From CAVVSD01 sp963757125 (lineage in GTDB: Bacteria > Actinomycetota > Thermoleophilia > Solirubrobacterales > Solirubrobacteraceae), in the NCBI GenBank assembly GCA_963757125.1, contig CAVWQP010000004.1:1240001-1304000 (forward strand): a stretch of 64,000 nt of DNA. The letters run 5' to 3'. The translations under genes were made by a program, and so were the position numbers. The notes beneath the pieces were generated by a model. That model saw nothing but the letters and a program-made list of their open reading frames with translations, had not been told where the DNA came from and made no database searches. Below, piece after piece: positions 1 to 8,427 of this stretch. The first letter of the stretch is position 1, and each line of letters opens with the position of its first letter.

Positions 1-480
1 CGCGGCGCCGCCGCGGGGGAACAGGACGGTCACCTTGTCGCTCACGCACTGGAACATGTCCCGGTCGCCCGTGAAGAGGAGCGTGTCGCCGCCGGCCTCG
101 CTCTCCAGCCGCGCGAACGCGCCGAGGAGGTCGTCGGCCTCGAGCGTCGGATGCGCGTGGACGGTCCATCCGAAGTCCTCGTACAGCGCCGGCGCGTCGG
201 CCCACTGGCTCGCGAGCCCCTCCGGCATCGGGGGCCGGTCGGCGTGGTAGCTCGGGAAGAGATCGGTGCGGTAGTGCGCGGCCTCCGCGCCGAAGCACAG
301 ACAGACCGCGCGCGGCCCATGGCGCTCGACGACCCAGAGGACGAGGTTCGCCATGCCGAGGAGGGCGTTGGCGGGGCGGCCCTCGGCGTCCTTGATCGAG
401 TCCGGGAGCGCGAAGAACGCGCGGTACAGGAGCGACGGCGCGTCGATGGCGAGCAGCGGTGCGGGCACGGCGGGAGTCAT
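1..480 (-). CDS. 5'-3' exonuclease (PolA N-terminal type), C-terminus beyond window edge
   Basis: The frame starts with ATG at 480 and stays open for 160 codons to the left edge, so the C-terminal part is missing. The N-terminus has the flap-endonuclease hallmark DAPSLLYRAFFALP (residues 13-26), then EADDLLGAF and TGDRDMFQCVSD, which supply the acidic metal-binding residues of the FEN/PolA 5'-nuclease domain. The family removes flaps and RNA primers during replication and repair. Whether this is a stand-alone nuclease or the start of a full DNA polymerase I cannot be seen. Its ATG overlaps the stop of the upstream ATPase gene by four bases (ATGA), so the two are probably one operon. Family call firm, exact gene identity open. 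Confidence 0.82.
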   Translation of the reverse strand, partial: MTPAVPAPLLAIDAPSLLYRAFFALPDSIKDAEGRPANALLGMANLVLWVVERHGPRAVCLCFGAEAAHYRTDLFPSYHADRPPMPEGLASQWADAPALYEDFGWTVHAHPTLEADDLLGAFARLESEAGGDTLLFTGDRDMFQCVSDKVTVLFPRGGAA

Positions 481-1235
481 AGCAAGTGTCGGAAGTAGCG
501 CTCGGGCGAGTCCAGGAAATCGCGGGTCAGCCGCACGACGTCGGTGTCCTCGAAGGCGACCGGCGCGATCCCGTCCTCGTCGAGCTCGTAGATGAGGGCG
601 CCGGGATACGCGAGGAGCATCGGCGAGTGGGTGGCCACGACGAACTGGCTGCCCTCCCCGACGAGGTCGTGCATGCGGGCAAGGAGCGCGAGGCACGAGC
701 GCGGCGAGAGTCCGGCCTCGGGCTCGTCGAGGACGTAGAGGCCCTCAGGGCCGAAGCGGTTCGTCGCGATGGCGAGGAAGCCCTCGCCGTGGCTGACCTC
801 GTGGAGGGAGACGCCGCCGTAGGAGTCGATGACCCTGTCGCCGAGGCCCGGCTCGGCGTCGAGCCGCTCGATCTCGCTGGCGACGTTGAACATCGACTCC
901 GCGCGCAGGAAGAAGCCGGTGCGCGGCCGTCGCGAGCCGCGCACGAGCGTGAGCAGGTCGGCGAGCGGCGACGTCGAGTCCTCGCGGGTCGCGAAGCCGA
1001 AGTTCGTCGTCCCGCCCTCGGGGTTGAAGCCCGCCGCCACGGCGATGCCCTCCACGAGCGTCGACTTCCCGCTGCCGTTCTGCCCGACGATGAACGTGAC
1101 CCCGGGATCGAGCGCCAGATCGTCGAGTGCGCGAACGGCCGGCAGCGACCATGGCCACGCCTCCGGGTCGGGGATCTCGTCGCGCCGAAGCCGCACCGAT
1201 CGGATGAGGGCTTCGGAAGATGAATTAGCGTTCAT
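477..1235 (-). CDS. AAA family ATPase (ABC/SMC-like)
   Basis: A 252-residue soluble ATPase. Visible motifs are Walker A GQNGSGKST (residues 51-59), a signature-like LSPRSCLALLARM stretch, Walker B LYVLDEPEAGLS and an H-loop FVVATHSPML near the C-terminus. The order and spacing match the short AAA ATPases related to RecF and ABC cassettes that act without a membrane subunit. The substrate is unknown. It is translationally coupled (ATGA) to the downstream 5'-3' exonuclease, which suggests, but does not prove, a nucleic-acid role. The ATG at 1235 is followed directly by a plausible N-terminus. Confidence 0.8.
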   Translation of the reverse strand: MNANSSSEALIRSVRLRRDEIPDPEAWPWSLPAVRALDDLALDPGVTFIVGQNGSGKSTLVEGIAVAAGFNPEGGTTNFGFATREDSTSPLADLLTLVRGSRRPRTGFFLRAESMFNVASEIERLDAEPGLGDRVIDSYGGVSLHEVSHGEGFLAIATNRFGPEGLYVLDEPEAGLSPRSCLALLARMHDLVGEGSQFVVATHSPMLLAYPGALIYELDEDGIAPVAFEDTDVVRLTRDFLDSPERYFRHLL

Positions 1236-1360
1236 GCGCCATGCTCGAGCCCTCGCCGCTCCCTGCGGACAGGTGTTGGGTTGTTCGGCGTGCCGATTGA
1301 TGGTCTTCTACCGCGCGGCCGGAATGCCGCTGCGTCTCACTCACGGACAGGAAGTCCCGT
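1236..1360. promoter_or_regulatory. Divergent intergenic region (AAA ATPase / secreted protein)
   Basis: This 125-base gap separates two divergently transcribed genes and must hold both promoters. It is less GC-rich than its surroundings around 1277-1312. A purine stretch CAGGAAG about six bases before the ATG at 1361 can serve as ribosome binding site for the rightward gene. No convincing -35/-10 pair or inverted repeat was identified. Confidence 0.4.
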
Positions 1361-2932
1361 ATGCCACGCCGCCCACTCATCGTCGTCCTCCTGGCCCTCG
1401 CGTCGGCCCTGTCGGTCGCCGGAACCGCCCACGCGGCAGTCGGTGACCTGCCTCGCCTCACCGAGGGTGCGCCCACCGGCATCGACGCCTCGTGGTTCGA
1501 CGACCACTCCGTCATCGGCGACGGTCATCTGAGCTGGAGCAGCGAGGGTGGCGACGACGTCCACGTCAACACGCAGGGCCAGGCGTCCCAGAGCGAGCCA
1601 AAGGCCGTCGGGTTCGACCCGGCGCTGACGGTGACCGGGTCCGGCGGCCTCGAGGTCTGCGGGTATCCGTCGGGCACTGTCGGCTGGATGCGCGCCTACC
1701 AGGCGGCCCCCGGCGTCCTGACCGCGGGGGGCTCGTGCCCCGCGAGTGAGCCGGCGATCGGCCAGCTCGGGTGGTTCCGCTACATCTACGGCCGCCACAG
1801 CCCGACCGACGCCTTCAACCGCTGGCACATCATGGACCTCGAGCGGTTCGCCCTCGTGCCGCTGCCCGCCGCCGCCGGCGGCCCGCCGGACGGCACGCCC
1901 ACGGTGTGGGACAACCACTGGGGCACGTGCCTGGGTCTCGGGACGGCCGCCGCGCAGGTGAGCTGCCCGACCGACCGCAGCGCCGGGCGCCTCGACGTCG
2001 GGGTCGCGAGCGGCTCCGCGCAGTCGACGGGGATCTACTACACGACGACGACCCGGACGCCGGGCATCATCGACGAGCAGGTCATCCCGATCCCGGTGAC
2101 GATGCAGCCGCGCAACGGCGGCCCGCTGGCGAACGGCCTCTACCAGATCGTCGACCTCACGAACCCGTACGGGCTGATGAAGGAGGCAGGCGGCGCGATC
2201 GGCAGCGTGTCCTGCACCACCGTCAACTTCTCGATCGGGACGGCCGGCGCCGACTTCGGCGTCATCCACGTGCCGGTCGCAGCCGCCAACCCGGCGACGT
2301 GCTACCTGCCGAGCTCCCTGGATCCGATGCTGACGGGCCCCGGCGGCACCGATCCGATGGCGGGCGCGGACTCGATCCTCGACTGCGTGCACACGTCGGA
2401 GAGCCACTGCTGGATGCCCGACACGCCGCCGCTCTCGGGCAACTTCACCGCGGCGCACACGATCGCGACGGGCGACCCCTCGTACATCCCGAGCACGCCG
2501 ATCGCCAACGGCAGCCCGATCCCGGAGGCGATCTCCGCCACGGGGCGCCGGGCGTTCGCGGCGGCGCCGGTCCAGCCCCCGAGCACGCCGCCGGGGACGG
2601 GCCAGAAGATCACGCCCCCGTCGAAGCTGACGCCGGCCCAACTCCGGGCGGTCGCGCTGGCCAAGACCCGGACCCGCACGGCGCTGCGCAGGGTGTTCGG
2701 CACCGGCCTGTCGCACCTGAGCGTCGCGTGTCGGCTGCGGACCGGCGGCGCATCGACGTGCACGGTGAGCTGGCGGAAGTCGAGCGCCCGCTACAACGGC
2801 CACGTCTACCTGCGCAACCACCGCGTGAACGGCCACCTGCGCTGGCAGTACCGCGTCGACGTGACGAAGAAGAAGGGCAAGAAGACCACGCACGTGCGGC
2901 GCGACTACCGCACGGGCGGCAGCGTGAGCTGA
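1361..2932 (+). CDS. Secreted lysyl-oxidase-like protein (degenerate copper site)
   Basis: A 523-residue protein with a Sec signal peptide (MPRR, a hydrophobic run, then AGTAHA-A cleavage near residue 26). The middle resembles the bacterial lysyl oxidase fold: RWHIMDLERFAL corresponds to the family's HWHLLDFARYEL copper segment, NHWGTCLGLG to its KVGFCLG segment, and NGLYQIVDLTNPYGLMKEAG to the 'NGTYRLVNTANPDGRLRES' strand. The expected HxHxH copper ligands are reduced, with Arg in place of one His, so oxidase activity is doubtful. The C-terminal ~100 residues form a basic Gly/Tyr-rich domain after a Pro-rich linker. The 3' end overlaps the convergent DUF559 gene by 28 bases. The lysyl-oxidase relationship is pattern recognition only; otherwise it is a hypothetical secreted protein. 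Confidence 0.5.
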   Translation: MPRRPLIVVLLALASALSVAGTAHAAVGDLPRLTEGAPTGIDASWFDDHSVIGDGHLSWSSEGGDDVHVNTQGQASQSEPKAVGFDPALTVTGSGGLEVCGYPSGTVGWMRAYQAAPGVLTAGGSCPASEPAIGQLGWFRYIYGRHSPTDAFNRWHIMDLERFALVPLPAAAGGPPDGTPTVWDNHWGTCLGLGTAAAQVSCPTDRSAGRLDVGVASGSAQSTGIYYTTTTRTPGIIDEQVIPIPVTMQPRNGGPLANGLYQIVDLTNPYGLMKEAGGAIGSVSCTTVNFSIGTAGADFGVIHVPVAAANPATCYLPSSLDPMLTGPGGTDPMAGADSILDCVHTSESHCWMPDTPPLSGNFTAAHTIATGDPSYIPSTPIANGSPIPEAISATGRRAFAAAPVQPPSTPPGTGQKITPPSKLTPAQLRAVALAKTRTRTALRRVFGTGLSHLSVACRLRTGGASTCTVSWRKSSARYNGHVYLRNHRVNGHLRWQYRVDVTKKKGKKTTHVRRDYRTGGSVS

Positions 2933-3708
2933 GCCGCGAGCGCCCGGCGGACCAGCCGGGCGACGCGGGCCGGCTCCCGCTTGAGCTCGTTGTCGGTGAA
3001 GCGGAGCACGACGTAGCCCGCGAGCTGCAGCCCGTTCGATGCGGACCGGTCGTTCTGGAACGCCGTGAGGGTGCCGTGGGCGTCCCAGCTGTCGATCTCG
3101 ACGACAAGTCGGGCCTCGGGCCAGAGGAAGTCGACGGTCCGCCGGCCAACGCGCTGCTGCGTGAGCGGCGCCGGCAGCCCGAACTGCCGGCACAGCCGGA
3201 GGAAGCGATCCTCGTGGCGTGACTGCGTCGGCGAGCGCCGTTCCAGGAGATCGGACAGCGCGTGGGACGGCCGCCGAGCGAGGCTGGCGCGCACCGCGTC
3301 CACGTCGAGGCGCCGCTGGAAGTCGGCCTCCCGGACGACGCGCTCGAGCTCGTCGGCATCGAGTGTGCGAGCCAGGTCGACGATCGTCCGTGCGAGTGAC
3401 GTCACCGGGATGCCGAGGTGGACGTCGCGCTCGGCGGCGACCGTTCGGCGGAGGTGGACCACGATCCCCGGGCGTCGTCGCTGCGTGCTCGTGGTCACCT
3501 CGGGGCGTGCCGGCGCCCATCGGCGGACGCCCCAGAGCGCCCCGGCACACCGGTGGCTCAAGAGTGCGCCCGGGCCGCACGCGAAGACCGCGGCCAACCA
3601 CGCGGCGTCACGCGTAGCGGGCACGTGACCGACCGCATAGACGCCACGGTGGACGGGCAGCAGGCGCCCGGCGGCGATCAACACGTCATCTCTCGATTGT
3701 CCATCCAT
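2905..3708 (-). CDS. DUF559 domain protein with AbiEi-like N-terminus
   Basis: 267 residues. The N-terminal part has the HRGVYAVGH motif and LSHRCAGALWG typical of the 'type IV toxin-antitoxin AbiEi family antitoxin domain' proteins common in actinobacteria. The C-terminal part is a DUF559/Vsr-like endonuclease fold: RTVDFLWPEARLVVEIDSWDAHGT gives the D...E-x-D core, followed by RFTDNEL. Homologues normally carry about 30 more residues of winged helix before HRGVYAVGH. Here the only usable start is the ATG at 3708, and the upstream frame reaches a stop without another start, so the N-terminal helix-turn-helix looks trimmed. No partner toxin gene is next to it, so an antitoxin role is not supported by context. 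Confidence 0.7.
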   Translation of the reverse strand: MDGQSRDDVLIAAGRLLPVHRGVYAVGHVPATRDAAWLAAVFACGPGALLSHRCAGALWGVRRWAPARPEVTTSTQRRRPGIVVHLRRTVAAERDVHLGIPVTSLARTIVDLARTLDADELERVVREADFQRRLDVDAVRASLARRPSHALSDLLERRSPTQSRHEDRFLRLCRQFGLPAPLTQQRVGRRTVDFLWPEARLVVEIDSWDAHGTLTAFQNDRSASNGLQLAGYVVLRFTDNELKREPARVARLVRRALAAQLTLPPVR

Positions 3709-3745
3709 GTCATGGACAAGGGAGAGAGGTGGCCGGATTCGCCCC

Positions 3746-5206
3746 CTACTTCACAGCGACCGTCGGCCCCGGGTCATCGCCCGAGACCACCCGGTACGAG
3801 CCGGCCAGCGCGACGCGCGCGGCGTACCGGCCGCCCTTGCCGACCTGCGCCGACACCACGTCGACCCACGCGTCGCCCATCCGGCGCTGCACCTTCACCC
3901 AGCCGTCGGCGGGCTTCGGTGACACGCGGCCGCGCAGCTCCGCGCGCGCCTTCAGCGACGACACGAGCGCCCGCGGCGCGATGCCGCCGCCGGTCGTCGT
4001 CTGGCCCGGGTCCGGCGTCGTCGTGGTGGGCGTCGTCGGCGTGGGCGTCGTCGGGGCCGGGGCCGGGGCCACGTTCGTCGACATCTGGTTGAAGTAGACC
4101 CACGTGTCGAACAGGCCGAGCCGCGAACGCAGCTGCGGGCCGGTGATCTTCGTGGACCCGCCCGTGCCGACGATCGTCGCGTCGACGACCCGCGGGGAGG
4201 CCCCGCGTTGCGTCACCCGGATCGACCGGAACGAGCCCTTCACGAGCGACCCGAGCTTGCGGCTCACGGTGGACGCCGACCACCGGTACGGCCCCCAGCG
4301 ATGCCGCGGGGACACGTCGTCGTAGGGATCGTCGACGCTGCGCAGCCAGGGCTGGGCGGGCGAGCCGATGAAGGAGTTCTCCACGTTCTCGGTCCGCCCG
4401 CCGGACGTCGAGAAGAAGTACGTGACGACCGGGTTGCCCGCGTAGGTGACGACCTCGCCCGTCGTGGCGGCGATGGCGGCGTCGGACGTCGGCTTCTCCG
4501 CCGACATCCCCCGGTAGACCTGCGAGCGGGTGTCCGCGTACTGGTCGAAGCCGGTGACGGGCTTGCGCGTCGCGAGCGCGTACGTCCGCGCGGCCAGCGC
4601 CTGCGCCTTGAGCGCCTCCGCCGGCCACGTCGCCGGGATCTCCGCGGGCACGACGCCCCGGATGTAGCTCTCGAGGTCGAGCGCGTTGACCGCCATGAGC
4701 CCGGACGGCGCCGGGCTCACCTCGAGCACGCCGCGGTAGCCGCCGTTGCTCACGCCGTTCTGCGCGCGGCCCAGCAGCGTGAACGCCCCGCCGGCGCCCG
4801 CGAGGCGCAGCGGCGCCTGGTAGCGCCCGATGACCTTCCCGCTCGCCGAGCGCAGCGCCACGACGCCCGGCCCGCCGGACACCGCGGTGTACGTCGCCGC
4901 CGGCGTCAACGCCCGCGATCCGACGACGCTCGCGACCCCGCGCACCCTGATCGAGCCGCTGCTCTGGAGGAGCACGCGCACCTCGCTCGGCGCGCCGAGC
5001 TTGGACACCTGCGTGCCGGTGAAGTAGTGGGCGACGATGTCGCGGTACGTCGCGCCGTGCTGCGCGAAGCCGAGCGCGCCGTACTGGCTCATCCCCACGC
5101 CGTGCCCGAACCCGGCGCCGCGCACGGTCAGCCGCGAGGCGGCCTCCGCGGGCACGGCGGACAGGGCGAGCAGGACTGTTGCGAGGACGAGCGGACGGAG
5201 GCGCAT
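3746..5206 (-). CDS. Secreted SpoIID/LytB domain protein
   Basis: 486 residues from the ATG at 5206, chosen over an upstream in-frame start because it begins the signal peptide MRLRPLVLATVLLALSAVPAEA. The mature protein opens with GHGVGMSQYGALGFAQHG. It contains the SpoIID core ESYIRGVVPAEIPATWP, LKAQALAARTYAL and TYFFSTSGGRTEN, then a Pro/Thr linker (PTTPTPTTPTTTT) and a C-terminal beta domain. In the family this domain is a lytic transglycosylase acting on peptidoglycan stripped of stem peptides. No other sporulation-engulfment genes (SpoIIP, SpoIIQ) are present, so a general cell-wall role is more likely. A 15-base palindrome lies just upstream of the start codon. Confidence 0.88.
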   Translation of the reverse strand: MRLRPLVLATVLLALSAVPAEAASRLTVRGAGFGHGVGMSQYGALGFAQHGATYRDIVAHYFTGTQVSKLGAPSEVRVLLQSSGSIRVRGVASVVGSRALTPAATYTAVSGGPGVVALRSASGKVIGRYQAPLRLAGAGGAFTLLGRAQNGVSNGGYRGVLEVSPAPSGLMAVNALDLESYIRGVVPAEIPATWPAEALKAQALAARTYALATRKPVTGFDQYADTRSQVYRGMSAEKPTSDAAIAATTGEVVTYAGNPVVTYFFSTSGGRTENVENSFIGSPAQPWLRSVDDPYDDVSPRHRWGPYRWSASTVSRKLGSLVKGSFRSIRVTQRGASPRVVDATIVGTGGSTKITGPQLRSRLGLFDTWVYFNQMSTNVAPAPAPTTPTPTTPTTTTPDPGQTTTGGGIAPRALVSSLKARAELRGRVSPKPADGWVKVQRRMGDAWVDVVSAQVGKGGRYAARVALAGSYRVVSGDDPGPTVAVK

Positions 5207-5211
5207 GCGGA

Positions 5212-5226
5212 GGTCGTGACACGACC
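5212..5226. promoter_or_regulatory. 15-base palindrome upstream of spoIID-like gene
   Basis: GGTCGTGACACGACC is a perfect inverted repeat (7-base arms around one base). It lies in the divergent region between the SpoIID-like gene (start 5206, leftward) and the AlsS-type gene (start 5308, rightward), five bases from the leftward start codon. It could be an operator or a short 5' hairpin covering the ribosome binding site. Function not shown. Confidence 0.4.
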
Positions 5227-5307
5227 GCGGACGCCGAGTTGCGGGTTGGTAGCGTCCGGGTACAGGCGGCACGTGCACTTTCAGGGTCGACATCGGAGGC
5301 TGACAGC

Positions 5308-6954
5308 TTGAGCGAACGCCGCGCATCCGACGTCTTCGTGGAATGCCTGGAGGCAGAGGGCGTCCGTCACGTCTTCGGGATCCCGGGCGAGGAGACCCTC
5401 GACCTCAACGAGTCGCTGGAGAAGTCGTCCATCTCGTTCGTCCCTGTTCGCCACGAGCAGGGCGGGGCCTACATGGCCGACATGTACGGGCGGCTCACCG
5501 GCCGCGCCGGCGTCTGCCTCGGCACGCTCGGCCCGGGCGCCACGAACCTCGTCACGGCCATCGCCGACGCGTACCTCGATCGCGCGCCGCTCGTCGCCAT
5601 CACCGGTCAGGGCGACATGGAGCGGATGCACAAGGAGTCCCACCAGTACCTGGACATCGTGGGCCTCATGAAGCCGATCACGAAGTGGAACGCCCGCGTG
5701 AGCGCCCCGGAGATCATCCCCGAGGTCGTCCGCAAGGCGTTCAAGGTCGCCGAGTCCGAGAAGCCGGGCGCGACGCACCTCGAGCTGCCCGAGGACGTCA
5801 TGGCCGAGCAGCTCGACGCCGAGCCGCTGCCGCGCCGGCGCCTCGCGACGCCGGAGCCCGGGGCCCGCGAGCTCCTGCGCGCGGCCGACATCATCCGCAA
5901 CGCGATCAACCCGATCGTCCTGGCCGGCAACGGCGTCGTCCGCACCGGCGCGGCGCCGGCGCTGCGCGAGTTCTCCCGTGCGACGGGCATCTCCGTCGCG
6001 GAGACGTTCATGGGCAAGGGCGTCCTCGACTACGCCGACCCGCGCGCGCTCGGCACCGTCGGCCTCCAGTCGCGCGACTACGCCATGGCGGGCTTCGAGG
6101 ACGCCGACGTCGTGCTCGCGATCGGCTACGACCTCGTCGAGCACTCGCCCGACCACTGGAACCCCAAGCGCGACAAGCGGATCATCGTGATCGACTCCGT
6201 CGCGGCGGAGATCGACGCCTACTACACGCCCGAGGTCGAGCTCATCGGCGACCTCTACCACGTGCTCAGCCGCCTGGCCGAGGAGTGCCGCGACGTCCCC
6301 CATCCCGGCGGATCGGCGCGCCTGCGGGACGTCGTCCTCGGCAGGCTGGAGCGGGCGAAGGACGACGACGCGTTCCCCATGCAGCCGCCGCGCGCGCTCT
6401 GGGAGCTGCGCAAGGCCCTGGGCCGCAACGACATCCTCATCTCCGACGTCGGCCTGCACAAGCTGTGGATCGGGCGCATGTTCCCGGCGCACGAGCCCAA
6501 CACCGTGCTCATCGCGAACGGTCTGGCCGGCATGGGCTTCGCGCTGCCGTGCGCCATCGCGGCGAAGATCGTCCACCCCGATCGTCACGTCGTGACGGTC
6601 AGCGGCGACGGCGGGTTCCTCATGAACGTGCAGGAGCTCGAGACCGCCGTGCGTCTGAAGACCCCGATCGTGAACGTGATCTGGGAGAACAGCCAGTTCG
6701 GCTCGATCGTGTGGAAGCAGGACAAGAAGTTCGGCACCCACTTCGGGACCGACTTCACCAATCCAGACTTCGTCAAGCTCGGCGAGGCCTTCGGGCTCGC
6801 CGCCTGGCGCTGCGAGTCGGTCGAGGACTTCGGGCGGCACCTGTCGCACGCGATGTCCCTGGACCGGCCGTCGCTCATCGTGCTGCCGATCGACTACTCG
6901 ATCGATGTGGCCATCTCTGAGGAACTCGGCGAGGAGACAGTGGTTCGGACATGA
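5308..6954 (+). CDS. Acetolactate synthase-family (AlsS-type) thiamine-diphosphate enzyme
   Basis: 548 residues starting at TTG 5308. This start is preferred over upstream in-frame codons because a GGAGG box sits at 5295-5299 and because homologues begin at this point (RASDVFVECLEAEGVRHVFG). Motifs: the catalytic Glu in RHEQGGAYMADMYGR, the central domain ending VVLAIGYDLVEHSPDHWN, and the ThDP-binding motif SGDGGFLMN...NVIWENSQFG. The sequence resembles catabolic AlsS of Bacillus more than biosynthetic IlvB, and no ilvN regulatory subunit follows. AlsS condenses two pyruvates to acetolactate. The gene is coupled (ATGA) to an aldehyde dehydrogenase, so a decarboxylase role feeding an aldehyde to that enzyme is also possible. 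Confidence 0.78.
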   Translation: MSERRASDVFVECLEAEGVRHVFGIPGEETLDLNESLEKSSISFVPVRHEQGGAYMADMYGRLTGRAGVCLGTLGPGATNLVTAIADAYLDRAPLVAITGQGDMERMHKESHQYLDIVGLMKPITKWNARVSAPEIIPEVVRKAFKVAESEKPGATHLELPEDVMAEQLDAEPLPRRRLATPEPGARELLRAADIIRNAINPIVLAGNGVVRTGAAPALREFSRATGISVAETFMGKGVLDYADPRALGTVGLQSRDYAMAGFEDADVVLAIGYDLVEHSPDHWNPKRDKRIIVIDSVAAEIDAYYTPEVELIGDLYHVLSRLAEECRDVPHPGGSARLRDVVLGRLERAKDDDAFPMQPPRALWELRKALGRNDILISDVGLHKLWIGRMFPAHEPNTVLIANGLAGMGFALPCAIAAKIVHPDRHVVTVSGDGGFLMNVQELETAVRLKTPIVNVIWENSQFGSIVWKQDKKFGTHFGTDFTNPDFVKLGEAFGLAAWRCESVEDFGRHLSHAMSLDRPSLIVLPIDYSIDVAISEELGEETVVRT

Positions 6955-8426
6955 GCACCGCAACAGTCAACGCGCAGGAGCAGTCGATCCTCGACCGCGT
7001 CCCCACCCAGCTCTACATCGGGGGCGAGTGGCGCGACGCGACGGGCGGCGGCACGCTGCCGGTCGAGGACCCCGCGACGGGCGAGACGATCGCCGAGGTC
7101 CCCGACGCGACGATCGAGGACGCCGTCTCCGCGCTGGATGCGGCGGTCGCCGCGCAGGCGGAGTTCGCCGCGACGCCGCCGCGGGAGCGCAGCGAGATCC
7201 TGCGCCGCGCGTACGAGGCGCTCGTCGCCCAGGCCGACGACCTCGCCCTCCTCATGACGATGGAGATGGGCAAGTCCGTCACGGAGTCCAAGGCGGAGAT
7301 CCTCTACGCCGCGGACTTCTTCAACTGGTTCGCCGGCGAGGCGCTGCGCATCGACGGCTCCTACAAGGTCAACGACAAGGGCACCGGCCGCGTCATCGTC
7401 ATGCGCCAGCCCGTCGGGCCGTGCCTGTTCATCACGCCCTGGAACTTCCCCATGGCGATGGGCACCCGCAAGATCGGCCCGGCGATCGCCGCCGGCTGCA
7501 CGTCGGTCATCAAGCCGGCCAAGCAGACGCCGCTGTCGATGTTCATGCTCGCGAAGATCCTCGAGGAGGCCGGTCTCCCGGGCGGCGCCCTCAACGTGGT
7601 GACGGCGAAGTCCAGCGGCAAGACGATGGAGCCGCTCATCAAGGACCCGCGGCTGCGCAAGCTGTCGTTCACCGGCTCCACCGAGGTCGGCCGCGAGCTC
7701 ATGAAGACCGGCGCCGAGCAGGTCCTGAAGATGTCGATGGAGCTCGGCGGCAACGCGCCCTTCATCGTCTTCGAGGACGCCGATCTCGACGCGGCGGTCG
7801 ACGGCGCGATGCTCGCCAAGATGCGCAACGTCGGCGAGGCCTGCACGTCGGCCAACCGCTTCCACGTCGCCGAGTCGGTCGCGGACGAGTTCGCGCGCAA
7901 GCTCGCCGAGCGCATGGGCGCGATGAAGCTCGGGCGCGGCTCGGAGGACGGCGTCGAGGTCGGCCCGCTCATCGACGGGACCCAGCGCGACAAGGTCGCC
8001 GAGCTCGTCACGGACGCGGTCGGCAAGGGCGCGAAGGTGCTCACCGGCGGCGAGGCCCAGGGCGGCAGCGGCTACTTCTACAAGCCGACCGTGCTCACCG
8101 ACATCTCCGACGACGCGCAGCTCCTGCAGGAGGAGATCTTCGGGCCCGTCGCGCCGGTCAAGGGCTTCACGACCGAGGAGGAGGCGATCGCCGCGGCCAA
8201 CGACACCGAGTACGGCCTGGTCGCCTACGTCTACACCCGCGACCTGAACCGCGCGTTCCGCGTCGCCGAGGCGCTCGAGACCGGCATGCTCGGCCTCAAC
8301 CAGGGCGTCGTCTCCAACGCCGGCGCGCCGTTCGGCGGCGTGAAGGCGTCGGGCATCGGCCGCGAGGGCGGCAACGAGGGCATCGAGGAGTACCTCGAGA
8401 CCAAGTACATCGCGATGGCGCTCTGA
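6951..8426 (+). CDS. NAD(P)-dependent aldehyde dehydrogenase, succinate-semialdehyde type
   Basis: 491 residues, normal length for the ALDH superfamily. It shows the cofactor segment FITPWNFPMAMGTRKIGPA, FTGSTEVGRELM, the general-base Glu in MELGGNAPFIVFEDAD and the catalytic Cys in GEACTSANRF. The C-terminus has the LNQGV...PFGGVKASGIGREGG segment usual in succinate-semialdehyde dehydrogenases of the GabD group. It would oxidise an aldehyde to the acid in the cytosol. The start codon overlaps the upstream ThDP-enzyme stop by four bases, so the two are made together; the shared substrate is not known and GabD specificity is a family-level guess. Confidence 0.85.
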   Translation: MSTATVNAQEQSILDRVPTQLYIGGEWRDATGGGTLPVEDPATGETIAEVPDATIEDAVSALDAAVAAQAEFAATPPRERSEILRRAYEALVAQADDLALLMTMEMGKSVTESKAEILYAADFFNWFAGEALRIDGSYKVNDKGTGRVIVMRQPVGPCLFITPWNFPMAMGTRKIGPAIAAGCTSVIKPAKQTPLSMFMLAKILEEAGLPGGALNVVTAKSSGKTMEPLIKDPRLRKLSFTGSTEVGRELMKTGAEQVLKMSMELGGNAPFIVFEDADLDAAVDGAMLAKMRNVGEACTSANRFHVAESVADEFARKLAERMGAMKLGRGSEDGVEVGPLIDGTQRDKVAELVTDAVGKGAKVLTGGEAQGGSGYFYKPTVLTDISDDAQLLQEEIFGPVAPVKGFTTEEEAIAAANDTEYGLVAYVYTRDLNRAFRVAEALETGMLGLNQGVVSNAGAPFGGVKASGIGREGGNEGIEEYLETKYIAMAL

Positions 8427-8427
8427 C

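Noticed and set aside
1337..3601. A 754-codon minus-strand frame across the secreted protein and DUF559 genes
   Set aside because: Arg/Pro-rich shadow; the two genes on either strand have signal peptide and domain support instead.
2905..3708. A toxin-antitoxin pair
   Set aside because: Only the AbiEi-like half is present; neither neighbour resembles an AbiEii nucleotidyltransferase toxin.
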